7,920 bases of DNA from an uncultured Dyadobacter sp. (GCA_946481035.1 CAMLNK010000150.1:1-7920); one strand, 5' to 3'; positions 1 to 6,750 are shown, counted from the first letter of the stretch. The notes: generated by a model from the sequence alone, not told the origin. Made by a program: numbers and translations.

Positions 1-505
1 AATGCTCGTCTTCGCGGAAGCCCGTACGACGGTAGCCCGCATACACCCACTCCGTTGCAGGATCGTTCTCAAAAGCAAACTTTACGTAGATAGAGTCAGT
101 CTTGTTTCCACCTGTTGTAGTTGCTGCACCTTTGAGGATTTTACCTTCAATGATCGAAATGGCTGCCTCTCCGGATTCCATGTTTGGCAATTTATCGGCC
201 TTATCAAAAGTCAGCGCCGGCAAATTCACTTTCGCAACAACTGCCAAGGGAGCCGCATCCGGCACTAGCAATTCATGATCGTTGATGATCAAGTCCGTCT
301 CATTGTTAGCAGCAGTATTGGAAGTTGTAATAAGGTAGTATCCACCTCCGCCGACATCCTCGCCGTCGATGAATACGCCCACGAACCACTCACCACACAT
401 AGCCTGCAATTTGGTTCCTTCTATGGTCGGTTCACTGCCAAGATCACATCCCGACAGAAAAACACCGGCGATAAAAATCGCTAAATATCCTAATTTCCTA
501 TTCAT
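1..505 (-). CDS. Lipoprotein resembling the PF12888 'lipid-binding' family (BT2261-like), 3' end outside window
   Basis: The reading frame opens at ATG 503-505 and runs open through the left edge, giving 168 residues without a stop. Residues 1-19 are a lipoprotein signal peptide, with lipobox LSGC at 17-20 followed by D21, so the mature protein should be acylated at Cys20 and outer-membrane attached. The mature part carries what I recognise as hallmarks of the small Bacteroidota lipoproteins annotated as lipid-binding or putative hydrolase (PF12888): GEW at 38-40, SNTAAN at 62-67, a GKILKGA...TDSIY stretch at 121-140, and GYRRTGFREDE at 157-167. The visible length is close to a full family member, so probably only a short tail is missing. 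It starts 11 bases after the upstream lipoprotein stop and has no Shine-Dalgarno-like sequence. The family's biochemical role is not established; in the BT2261-2264 complex the equivalent protein is an accessory surface lipoprotein. I am fairly sure of the family from motif memory and not of any enzymatic function. Confidence 0.78.
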   Translation of the reverse strand, partial: MNRKLGYLAIFIAGVFLSGCDLGSEPTIEGTKLQAMCGEWFVGVFIDGEDVGGGGYYLITTSNTAANNETDLIINDHELLVPDAAPLAVVAKVNLPALTFDKADKLPNMESGEAAISIIEGKILKGAATTTGGNKTDSIYVKFAFENDPATEWVYAGYRRTGFREDEH

Positions 506-516
506 CTGATGCTAAT

Positions 517-1260
517 TTAAAATGATACCTGTTTCAGAGTGGCAACAAAATTGTAAATGTTCCAATCCGTGGTCAAAACCAATGTCTTGGTGTCGGCATT
601 TACAGTAAGGGACTTTGGTGTAACAGGTCCCCCAAAAGTAAGAACCTGAGGTGCCCCCCCAAATTTGAAGTCATTCTTTGGAATGCTGTTCACTGTAATT
701 TCGAGTCCGGGAGCCAGGTAAGCATCTCCGAGAGCCCTTCCCAGTTGATACCATCCTCCGATAGCGTCAGATACCTGGTAGGTATTTTCAGTGCCTGGTT
801 TCTTACGGATCAGTACGTATTGCATATTGGTGTACTGCGCGCCTGATGTCCCGTTTCTGAATACGGTAGAGGTATACAAGCCTTCAATGGAAGTTTTCAG
901 GTCGCCTGTGCACACCTGCCATACAGTCCGAGTGGCCGTAGCATCAAAACCATCCTTGTTGACCGCCGTGTAAGTGATCGTGTAGCGATCCGCTGTTCCG
1001 GGAACGGAAGTAAGCGTATTGCCGGCGATCAGCGTGCTGACGCTCGTAGTTACCGGAATGGATTTTCCCTGCTCAGAGGCAGTCACACCCGGATCAGCAA
1101 ATGCAGCACCGCATTTTGAGAATACCGTGGTCTCTCCTTTGTAATCGAAGTCCGGGAAGAAGGTAATTTCTGAAATGCCTTCCGTTACCTTATCGCCTTC
1201 GCACGACAGGCCTACCGTTCCGATAAAGGCTATCGCTATATATTGAATTAATCGCTTCAT
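517..1260 (-). CDS. Two-domain lipoprotein with Ig-like N-terminal domain (DUF5011/BT_2262-like)
   Basis: This is a 247-residue protein starting at ATG 1258-1260 and ending with TAA 517-519. Residues 1-19 form a hydrophobic signal peptide ending in GLSC, with Cys20 as the likely acylation site; Gly at position -3 is an unusual lipobox residue, but LS before Cys is acceptable. Residues about 28-114 look like a bacterial surface Ig-like domain of the DUF5011 kind: a conserved ADPGVTA stretch at 55-61, then a YTITYTAVNKDG strand at 83-94 and a TATRTVW strand at 98-104. Residues about 115-247 form a second beta-rich domain starting near SIEGLY and ending in Phe. Cys50 and Cys117 could form a disulfide. 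The layout matches proteins called BT_2262 family in Bacteroidota, which sit after SusD and act as accessory surface lipoproteins of a SusCD complex. The gene begins 18 bases after the SusD stop, so co-transcription is expected. A binding role is inference; no catalytic motif is visible. The coding strand has a G7 run at 654-660 with the frame intact. Confidence 0.8.
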   Translation of the reverse strand: MKRLIQYIAIAFIGTVGLSCEGDKVTEGISEITFFPDFDYKGETTVFSKCGAAFADPGVTASEQGKSIPVTTSVSTLIAGNTLTSVPGTADRYTITYTAVNKDGFDATATRTVWQVCTGDLKTSIEGLYTSTVFRNGTSGAQYTNMQYVLIRKKPGTENTYQVSDAIGGWYQLGRALGDAYLAPGLEITVNSIPKNDFKFGGAPQVLTFGGPVTPKSLTVNADTKTLVLTTDWNIYNFVATLKQVSF

Positions 1261-1278
1261 GTTTGCTGTTGATTTGAA

Positions 1279-2754
1279 TTATTTCATCCACCAGATTTTG
1301 GTCGTAACCGGCACATCCGCAGGTGCATTGATGTTGCCATCGCGCGAAGTAGCCGCGTATTTAACGCGTTTCGGCAGGGCATTACCAACAACGGATTTCG
1401 CTGCAACAGTCCATTGGCCCGGTACGTAGTTTGCATTGGTCGTAGGAACAGCAGATTTCTCAGGATAGCCGGTGCGTGCCTGATCCCAGAACGATTCGTA
1501 TCCCTGACGGAACATTGCAACCCATTTCTGGTAGATAATCGCTTTCAGTTTCGCTTCCATGTTGCCGGTCGACGGGAACTCGTAAGCGCCGCCTTTTGCG
1601 ATCATTTTCGCATCAAACGCCACATTGAATTTCGCAAATGCCGCCGCCACCGCCTTGTCATAGAACTCTTTCGCCTTAGCGTCGTTTCCGATGCGCAGGT
1701 ACGATTCTGAGAGCATGAAATAGACCTCATCAATACTGAAAAAATAGAACGGATCAGTAGCCGCCATTTTTGCTACACTCGGTACGTTGGGACCAATGGC
1801 CGTGTTAAGGAAATCACCTTGTTCAAGGCCGGATTGACCACCTGAGCCTGGGGTGAAGTAAGCTGCAAGCCTTGGGTCGTCGTTTGCCTGCAGGTAAGTC
1901 AGGAAAGTGCGGCTCAAACGCAGGTTGGTGCCCGTATTCAGCTGACGTACGTTGTTTTCATACAACGGGTTGCTGCGGTTGGGCTCGTCTACAAACTTAG
2001 TAACTGCTGCATCATCTTCCAGGAACGGAGTATTAGCATCCAGCATGGTTTTGATAGCCGCAATAGCCTGAGCAGAGTTCGGGCTGGCAGTCTGGCGGAG
2101 ATACAGTTTCAGTTTCAATGTGTTCGTAAAACGTTTCCATTGATCGATCTGATTTTCCGCGCTCAATCCTCCGTAAACCAGGTCGGTGCTCACCGCGGTT
2201 GATTTACCGTTGGCGAAATCGAGTGCCAGGGCAGCATCGAGTCTTTTCAGCAATTCGGCATAAACAGCCTGGCCTTCGTCGTATTTCGGGGCCTTGATGG
2301 TTTGAACCTGCAATGCCTCGCTCAATGGAATTTTATCGAACCAGTCGGCCAGCATTTGAAAACCATAAGTCTGAACAGCTACCGCCTGCAACAACATATT
2401 GTTATTACCACTTGCGGTTGCCTTCGTTTTCACATCTTCGAAGTCGTTCAAACCACCAGCGTACAGTTCCGTCCAGGCCACATTGTAGTCAGAAGGTTGG
2501 AGATCGTAAGAATCGATACCGCGGTACTGTGAGCTTGCATTGGATTGCGTCCAGTGCTGTGACCAAAGTCCTCCGATGATCGCAAAATCTCCACCAACGA
2601 CACCCAGAACCGACGCTTGCGCTGCGGGCAAAACAAACTCTGCCGGTACGTTGGTCGGGTTGTTGGGATCTTCATTCACATCCAGCCAGTCGTTGCAGGA
2701 GCCCAGTGAAAGCGCCGCAAGCAGCAGAACACTATTTTTTATAATACCTTTCAT
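1279..2754 (-). CDS. SusD/RagB-like nutrient-binding outer-membrane lipoprotein (SusD-like_2 type)
   Basis: A 491-residue protein from ATG 2752-2754 to TAA 1279-1281. The signal peptide ends in lipobox LGSC (17-20), and Cys20 is followed by NDWLDVNEDPNNPT, the N-terminal signature of SusD-like_2 (PF12771) proteins. Other family features are WKRFTNTLKLKLYLR at 206-220, the helical segment DPFYFFSIDEVYFMLSE at 334-350 followed by a TPR-like helix, and QKWVAMFRQGYESFWDQART with GYP after it at 409-431. The length is normal for the family. SusD-like proteins sit on the cell surface as a hinged lid over the SusC barrel and capture ligand for import. The gene lies 11 bases downstream of its SusC partner, and AGGA occurs 5 bases before the ATG. 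The substrate cannot be read from the sequence; relatives of this subfamily pair with both peptide and glycan transporters. No disruption is seen. Confidence 0.94.
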   Translation of the reverse strand: MKGIIKNSVLLLAALSLGSCNDWLDVNEDPNNPTNVPAEFVLPAAQASVLGVVGGDFAIIGGLWSQHWTQSNASSQYRGIDSYDLQPSDYNVAWTELYAGGLNDFEDVKTKATASGNNNMLLQAVAVQTYGFQMLADWFDKIPLSEALQVQTIKAPKYDEGQAVYAELLKRLDAALALDFANGKSTAVSTDLVYGGLSAENQIDQWKRFTNTLKLKLYLRQTASPNSAQAIAAIKTMLDANTPFLEDDAAVTKFVDEPNRSNPLYENNVRQLNTGTNLRLSRTFLTYLQANDDPRLAAYFTPGSGGQSGLEQGDFLNTAIGPNVPSVAKMAATDPFYFFSIDEVYFMLSESYLRIGNDAKAKEFYDKAVAAAFAKFNVAFDAKMIAKGGAYEFPSTGNMEAKLKAIIYQKWVAMFRQGYESFWDQARTGYPEKSAVPTTNANYVPGQWTVAAKSVVGNALPKRVKYAATSRDGNINAPADVPVTTKIWWMK

Positions 2755-2759
2755 TTGAA

Positions 2760-2763
2760 TCCT
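2760..2763 (-). promoter_or_regulatory. Shine-Dalgarno-like AGGA before the SusD gene
   Basis: On the minus strand AGGA lies 5 bases upstream of the SusD ATG, inside the 11-base gap after the SusC stop. It is the only SD-like sequence at any of the five starts in the window; the other four are preceded by A/T-rich sequence without purine-rich SD motifs, which is usual in Bacteroidota. Functional importance is uncertain, because SD use is weak in this phylum. Confidence 0.35.
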
Positions 2764-2765
2764 AA

Positions 2766-5700
2766 TTAGAATGATAGATTTAACTGAGCGCCATACGTTG
2801 CGGTAGATGGACCGGCTGCGAATTCACCATAAAGGTTTTTCAGGCTGGTTCCGAACGTATTGGCTTCCGGGTCTACGACGTGGTTGGCCTTAGGCGTCCA
2901 CAGTACGAGGTTACGACCGAAAATACCCACAGATGCACCTCTTATCGGCAGTTTTGCCAATGCTTTCTTAGGTACCGAATAGGTGAGCGACACGTTTCTC
3001 AGTTTGAAGAATGTTTTCGGTAATACGTGGTTGTATTCGTTGGCCGATGTCGATCCGCCATAGTAAGTGAAAACATCAGCACGTGATACCGGAACGGTGT
3101 TTGTCTCATAAGAGTTATCTCCCGTTTTGATTACCGAACCCGGTACAACAAACGGCTCGCGGTCGTTGTATTGCGACATGTAAGCGTTTCCGTTGAAGTA
3201 GTTCAAACGAGCGGTGTAAGAATAGAACACCCCGCCATTACGGTAGTCACCATTCGCGCTGAGTTTGAAACCTTTGTAATCCAGGTAAGTCGAGAGACCC
3301 AAAGTATAGTTCGGGTTGATCGAACCTCTGTATGTTTCTTCCGAGCTCACCAAAGGCAAACCGGTTGCTTCATTCACGATAATATTTCCATTCGGATCGC
3401 GCTGTACGTCAGGCGAGTAGATCGCACCCAACGGCTTACCTACCACCGCACGCAGTTTTACGTTATAGCTGCTGTTCAGAAGAATGTTTCCTGATCCGCC
3501 TTCCAGACCGAGGGATTCCACCTCGTTCCAGATTTTGTTGTAGTTGACTGTCACTCCCCATTCCAGTTTCTCGGTCCGCACCGGGATCAGATTCAATGCC
3601 AATTCAACCCCTTTGTTTCTCACGCTACCCAGGTTCACGGTTTGTGTGGTAGCACCTGTTGCAGGTTCGAGGGCAAGGCTGATGATTTGGTTTTTCGTCA
3701 GCTTGTTGTAATAACTCAAATCGAGACCAACACGTCTTCCGAAGAAGCCGAGTTCAAGACCACCTTCGTATTCTGTCGAAATCTCAGGTTTCAGGTTCTG
3801 GTTTCCAAGGTTGTTGGAAACTTCATAGGCATTCAGACCGCCGAATGGGAAGTTGATATTACCAAAACCACCCGCGCGAACAGAACCTGGTACATATACT
3901 GAATATACCTGATAAGGATCGGCGTCGTTACCCGCTGATGCAGCTGCGAAACGTACTTTTACGAAAGGAATCTCAGCCGGCAATTTGAACACGTCCGACA
4001 ACACGGCGCTGATGCTCGCGCTTGGATAGAAGTACGAGTTTTTACCTTTTGGCAGCGTACTCGTCCAGTCGTTACGTGCACCCACGGTAAGGTACAACCA
4101 GTTGTCGAAACCGAAGATAGCCTGGCCATAAATACCCACCAGGCGGCGTTTGCTCGTTGTAGCGAATGTCGTAGGCGTTACAGAGCTGTTCGAAAGGTTA
4201 TAGAATCCCGGAAGATCGAGGTTGGTAACTTTCGCGAAGTTGGTCTGCGCCGTTCTTTCGTTCAGGTTGTGCCCGAAGAATGCCTGCACGTCGAAACGTG
4301 ATCCGAAATTGTGTTTGAAATTGAAGATCAGGTCGCTGTTGAACTGGCGATTTTGTCGTGCCAGTTGTGAAACACCCCCAAAAACATCATTGGCTGTACT
4401 GTTTGGCGAGCCATCGGTAATTTTTCCGACATTACCCCAGTCTTTCTGGAATGCATCGGAATAGTCACCACCCACGCGGTATTTCACATCCAGGTTTTTC
4501 AGGATCTGATAGCCGAATTCGATGTTACCGAAAATACGGTCTTCATCGTAGTTGTTGCCCTGGTTGTACAATGTCCAGTAAGGGTTCTGAGCGTATGGTG
4601 TAAAATAATTGTCCAACGTCATGAACTTGTAATATGGACTGTTAGGATCGAGCAATGCTTTTGAATCCACGATCGAGTGGTCGCGCGGGATCTGGATGAT
4701 CTCCTGCCACAAAACTTTACCACCACCGGCATCGTCACCCTGGCCCGTCGCCACCGCTTTCTGGTTTTTGTGAACGTAGTTGATGTTTGAATTCACGGAG
4801 AACTTGTCCAGTTTCAAACCACCGTTCAGGCTCAGAGTATTACGTTTGTAAGAGTCAGCATTGGTAGGAACCACCCCGTCCGCTGTCGCATTGGAGTATG
4901 CCACACGGTAATTGGCAGTTTCGGTACCACCCGATACCGCAATGCTGTTGTTCCATTCATACCCTTTATCGAAGAAGTCTTTCAGGTTGTCTTCCTGTGC
5001 CGAGAAAGGTTTCAGCATTTGTGAATTGTCCACCACGTTACCCCAAAGGCGGGTTTTACCGTCAAGTTTCGGGCCCCATGAACCGTTTTCGATGCGGTCG
5101 AACAACCCGCTCCATCCCTGGCCGTAAGTATTTTGCAGGTGCGGAACGCGCAATACCTGAGATTGTGCAAACGACGATGATACATCCACCTGTGTCTTAC
5201 CCGACTTACCTCTTTTGGTAGTAATCAGGATCGCACCATTGGCCGCGCGGCTACCGTACAATGCGGATGCCGAGATACCTTTCAGTACGGTAATGCTTTC
5301 GATCTCGTTAGGGTTGATATCGTTCATCTGGTTACCGAAGTCCATCGAACGGTTGAAGTCATCGTTGCTGTTTTGCGCATTCGTTGACGAAGTGTTACCA
5401 CGGTTGTTCATCGGTACACCATCGATGACGAATAGCGGCTGGTTGTTTCCGGTCACAGAGTTGAAACCGCGGATGTTCAGGACGGTCGACGCTCCCGGTG
5501 CTCCTGACGCGGTGTTAACAGACAGACCTGGCACGCGTGCGTTGAGCGCATCGAGCGGGCTGGTGTTACGTGCTTCTGTGATAGAGGTGTTGGCAATGGT
5601 GGCGGTACTGTAACCCAGCGATTTCCGCTCACGCGAAATACCGAGTGCGGTTACAACCACTTCGCCGAGTTGTTGGGCATCGGCTACCATCGTTACGTTG

Positions 5701-5972
5701 ATTGTCGATTTCGAACCCACCACAATGCTTTGGCTCAGATAACCCACAAACGAGAACACGAGCGTTCCGGATGTTGGGGCAGAAATCGTGTACTTACCAT
5801 CAATATCGGTTGTGATACCTCTGGTTGTACCTTTTAGGGTGATGTTTACACCGGGGAGCACGCTTCCGTCGTCGGCGGTTACAACTCCCGATACTTGTTT
5901 ATCCTGGGCAAATGCCTGCCAGCCAGGAATCAATAAGCACCCTAAGAATAGAAACAGTAGAGTCTTTCTCAT
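2766..5972 (-). CDS. SusC/RagA-family TonB-dependent outer-membrane transporter
   Basis: A complete 1068-residue SusC-type transporter, ATG 5970-5972 to TAA 2766-2768. Residues 1-22 are a Sec signal peptide ending AFA before Gln23. Residues about 27-100 are a CarboxypepD_reg-like domain (GVVTADDGSVLPGVNITLKG, then GKYTI and FSFVGY). The TonB box EVVVTALG is at 104-111. The plug follows, with LFVIDGVPM at 180-188, the NPNEIESITVLKG strand at 220-232 and ALYGSRAANGAILITTKRG at 237-255. The rest is the 22-strand barrel, ending in the strand YGAQLNLSF with a terminal Phe, as expected for BAM-assembled barrels. No STN domain precedes the carboxypeptidase-like domain, so a FecA-like signalling role is not indicated. 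It should import a ligand delivered by the SusD-like protein, using TonB-ExbBD energy. It heads a tight operon with three lipoproteins and has a consensus promoter about 50 bases upstream. The substrate is unknown; the gene order suggests the peptide-type BT2264 system. Confidence 0.97.
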   Translation of the reverse strand: MRKTLLFLFLGCLLIPGWQAFAQDKQVSGVVTADDGSVLPGVNITLKGTTRGITTDIDGKYTISAPTSGTLVFSFVGYLSQSIVVGSKSTINVTMVADAQQLGEVVVTALGISRERKSLGYSTATIANTSITEARNTSPLDALNARVPGLSVNTASGAPGASTVLNIRGFNSVTGNNQPLFVIDGVPMNNRGNTSSTNAQNSNDDFNRSMDFGNQMNDINPNEIESITVLKGISASALYGSRAANGAILITTKRGKSGKTQVDVSSSFAQSQVLRVPHLQNTYGQGWSGLFDRIENGSWGPKLDGKTRLWGNVVDNSQMLKPFSAQEDNLKDFFDKGYEWNNSIAVSGGTETANYRVAYSNATADGVVPTNADSYKRNTLSLNGGLKLDKFSVNSNINYVHKNQKAVATGQGDDAGGGKVLWQEIIQIPRDHSIVDSKALLDPNSPYYKFMTLDNYFTPYAQNPYWTLYNQGNNYDEDRIFGNIEFGYQILKNLDVKYRVGGDYSDAFQKDWGNVGKITDGSPNSTANDVFGGVSQLARQNRQFNSDLIFNFKHNFGSRFDVQAFFGHNLNERTAQTNFAKVTNLDLPGFYNLSNSSVTPTTFATTSKRRLVGIYGQAIFGFDNWLYLTVGARNDWTSTLPKGKNSYFYPSASISAVLSDVFKLPAEIPFVKVRFAAASAGNDADPYQVYSVYVPGSVRAGGFGNINFPFGGLNAYEVSNNLGNQNLKPEISTEYEGGLELGFFGRRVGLDLSYYNKLTKNQIISLALEPATGATTQTVNLGSVRNKGVELALNLIPVRTEKLEWGVTVNYNKIWNEVESLGLEGGSGNILLNSSYNVKLRAVVGKPLGAIYSPDVQRDPNGNIIVNEATGLPLVSSEETYRGSINPNYTLGLSTYLDYKGFKLSANGDYRNGGVFYSYTARLNYFNGNAYMSQYNDREPFVVPGSVIKTGDNSYETNTVPVSRADVFTYYGGSTSANEYNHVLPKTFFKLRNVSLTYSVPKKALAKLPIRGASVGIFGRNLVLWTPKANHVVDPEANTFGTSLKNLYGEFAAGPSTATYGAQLNLSF

Positions 5973-5980
5973 ACAAAGGA

Positions 5981-5993
5981 TTTAAAGTTTGTT
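5981..5993 (-). promoter_or_regulatory. Shared leader motif upstream of the operon SusC start
   Basis: The minus strand reads AACAAACTTTAAA across this site. Its CTTTAAA part (5981-5987) ends 8 bases before the ATG of the SusC gene. The same two words, AACAAAC and CTTTAAA, occur in the leader of the divergent SusC gene, with the same 8-base distance to its ATG. There is no Shine-Dalgarno sequence here. The motif could affect translation initiation or be a remnant of duplication; this is inference. Confidence 0.4.
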
Positions 5994-6022
5994 TAAATAG
6001 GATATTAATTGCGTCAAGGTTA

Positions 6023-6053
6023 CAAAACTAATCGTTGTTTCAATCATTTACAA
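6023..6053 (-). promoter_or_regulatory. Bacteroidota-type promoter for the minus-strand SusC operon
   Basis: Read on the minus strand, TTG at 6053-6051 is followed by a 20-base spacer and TAGTTTTG at 6030-6023. This is an exact fit to the -7 element TAnnTTTG with a -33 TTG of the Bacteroidota housekeeping sigma factor. Transcription would begin near 6017, leaving a leader of roughly 45 bases before the SusC ATG. I found no other exact TAnnTTTG on this strand in the intergenic region. Start-site position is inferred. Confidence 0.72.
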
Positions 6054-6070
6054 TGCCCTTCAAATCAATG

Positions 6071-6098
6071 TCCAGAATATAATTTGGCATATTCTGGA
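6071..6098. repeat. Perfect 10-bp inverted repeat with 8-base spacer, candidate operator
   Basis: TCCAGAATAT at 6071-6080 is matched by its exact reverse complement ATATTCTGGA at 6089-6098, around the spacer AATTTGGC. The repeat lies 17 bases upstream of the -33 element of the operon promoter, roughly -54 to -81 from the expected start site, which suits an activator of that promoter. It is not followed by a T run on either strand and no gene ends near it, so a terminator is unlikely. The binding protein is unknown. Confidence 0.6.
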
Positions 6099-6110
6099 TT
6101 TCATTGTCAG

Positions 6111-6160
6111 TTTGTTAGTACGAAGGGGTAAAACGCTTCAATAAACGTATTTGTTAGAAC
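6111..6160 (+). repeat. Imperfect 11-bp direct repeat pair
   Basis: TTTGTTAGTAC at 6111-6121 recurs as TTTGTTAGAAC at 6150-6160, differing in one base, with starts 39 bases apart. The pair sits just beyond the 10-bp inverted repeat as seen from the operon promoter. It could be two sites for one regulator or a chance match in AT-rich DNA. Confidence 0.35.
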
Positions 6161-6172
6161 TTCATGCTTTCT

Positions 6173-6199
6173 GCGTATTCGCAATCAAAATTGCAACGC
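6173..6199. repeat. Imperfect hairpin-forming sequence
   Basis: GCAAT (6181-6185) and ATTGC (6190-6194) form a perfect 5-bp stem around CAAA. An outer pair, GCGT (6173-6176) with ACGC (6196-6199), extends it across an asymmetric internal loop. A pyrimidine-rich tract follows at 6199-6215, but it is not a U run. It might be part of a small RNA or an operator; I cannot assign a role. Confidence 0.3.
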
Positions 6200-6250
6200 C
6201 TCCTTCCTTTCCTTAGATGATTTTCAAACAATTCAAATATTTACTAAAAG

Positions 6251-6283
6251 CGGCCCACCGTGGAGGATATGTTTTTCGGGCCT
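6251..6283. repeat. GC-rich patch with nested short inverted repeats
   Basis: Within otherwise AT-rich DNA, CCAC-C-GTGG (6255-6263) is a compact inverted repeat, and GGCCC (6252-6256) pairs with GGGCC (6278-6282) across 21 bases. The two structures overlap and exclude each other. The local rise in GC is visible by eye; its function is unknown. Confidence 0.25.
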
Positions 6284-6532
6284 GAAAAAGCTGATTTGAG
6301 GGGCTTAAAAATTTATGTTAAGCTACAAACAATATTAGAAAAATGCAACTATTTATCGAAAAATCGTCGGTAGCCGGGCATTATTAATCCACACATTTTT
6401 TCACCGCCGCTTTATTTAGATTCATTCTTCCGTTTTGCTACGTATATAGATACCGTAATCAATGTACCCACATTTACACCACGGAGCATGTTTTGCGTCG
6501 ATCTATGTAAAATCCTCAAAAAAAGACACCGG

Positions 6533-6619
6533 TTGTTAACAATTAGTTAAAATCAAGCCCATTTTCGAAAATTTCACATATTTGAAAAAATTGCAAAAAA
6601 TCACGACTTCTACATAGAA
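6533..6619. repeat. Cluster of three short palindromes upstream of the plus-strand promoter
   Basis: Three separate symmetric sites occur within 87 bases: TTGTTAACAA at 6533-6542, ATTTTCGAAAAT at 6561-6572, and TTCTA-CA-TAGAA at 6608-6619. TTTCA/TGAAA arms (6572-6576 and 6583-6587) add a fourth weak dyad. They lie about 60-145 bases upstream of the -33 element of the divergent SusC promoter, where regulator sites would be plausible. The sequences are unrelated to one another and the background is AT-rich, so chance contributes. Confidence 0.3.
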
Positions 6620-6677
6620 AATTCGCCTATTGTACCAGTCAAACCAAAGTAAATTTTGAAGTTTCGCAATAAAAAGG

Positions 6678-6707
6678 TTGTGATGGTTAAACTAATAGTT
6701 ATTTTTG
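6678..6707 (+). promoter_or_regulatory. Bacteroidota-type promoter for the divergent SusC gene
   Basis: TTG at 6678-6680, a 19-base spacer and TATTTTTG at 6700-6707 fit the -33/-7 consensus (TTG and TAnnTTTG) exactly. Transcription should start near 6713, giving a leader of about 38 bases before the ATG at 6751. It is the only exact -7 match I found on the plus strand between the two SusC genes. Confidence 0.74.
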
Positions 6708-6724
6708 CAACAGTATGTTTACAT

Positions 6725-6742
6725 AACAAACCTAACTTTAAA
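6725..6742 (+). promoter_or_regulatory. Shared leader motif upstream of the divergent SusC start
   Basis: AACAAAC (6725-6731) and CTTTAAA (6736-6742) lie in the untranslated leader, with 8 bases from CTTTAAA to the ATG. The operon SusC leader has the same two words, overlapping by one base, at the same 8-base distance. No Shine-Dalgarno sequence is present. A translation-initiation role or common ancestry is inferred. Confidence 0.4.
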
Positions 6743-6750
6743 CTTAATTT

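Larger units (their letters stand above)
6054..6677. other. Long AT-rich divergent control region without a gene
   Basis: These roughly 620 bases lie between the two promoters. No reading frame here looks like a protein: there is no conserved motif, and stops are frequent on both strands. No tRNA or rRNA is recognisable. The stretch is distinctly AT-rich compared with the flanking genes and contains short inverted and direct repeats, listed separately. It is longer than the two promoters need, so it may hold regulator binding sites or a small RNA; neither can be shown from sequence alone. Confidence 0.6.

Noticed and set aside
275..484. Plus-strand frames at 2-268 and 275-484
   Set aside because: They are antisense to the lipoprotein at 1-505, which has a signal peptide, lipobox and family motifs in its own frame.
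1414..1710. Plus-strand frame of 98 codons within the SusD-like gene
   Set aside because: It is antisense to conserved SusD-like motifs, including the QKW...RTGYP segment, and has no recognisable features.
5215..5613. Open frame of 132 codons on the plus strand inside the SusC gene
   Set aside because: It lies antisense to the conserved plug region of a clear SusC gene and its product has no recognisable domain or signal; it is a shadow of SusC codon usage.
6071..6098. Reading the inverted repeat as an intrinsic terminator
   Set aside because: No T run follows on either strand, the stem is AT-rich, and no coding region ends nearby.
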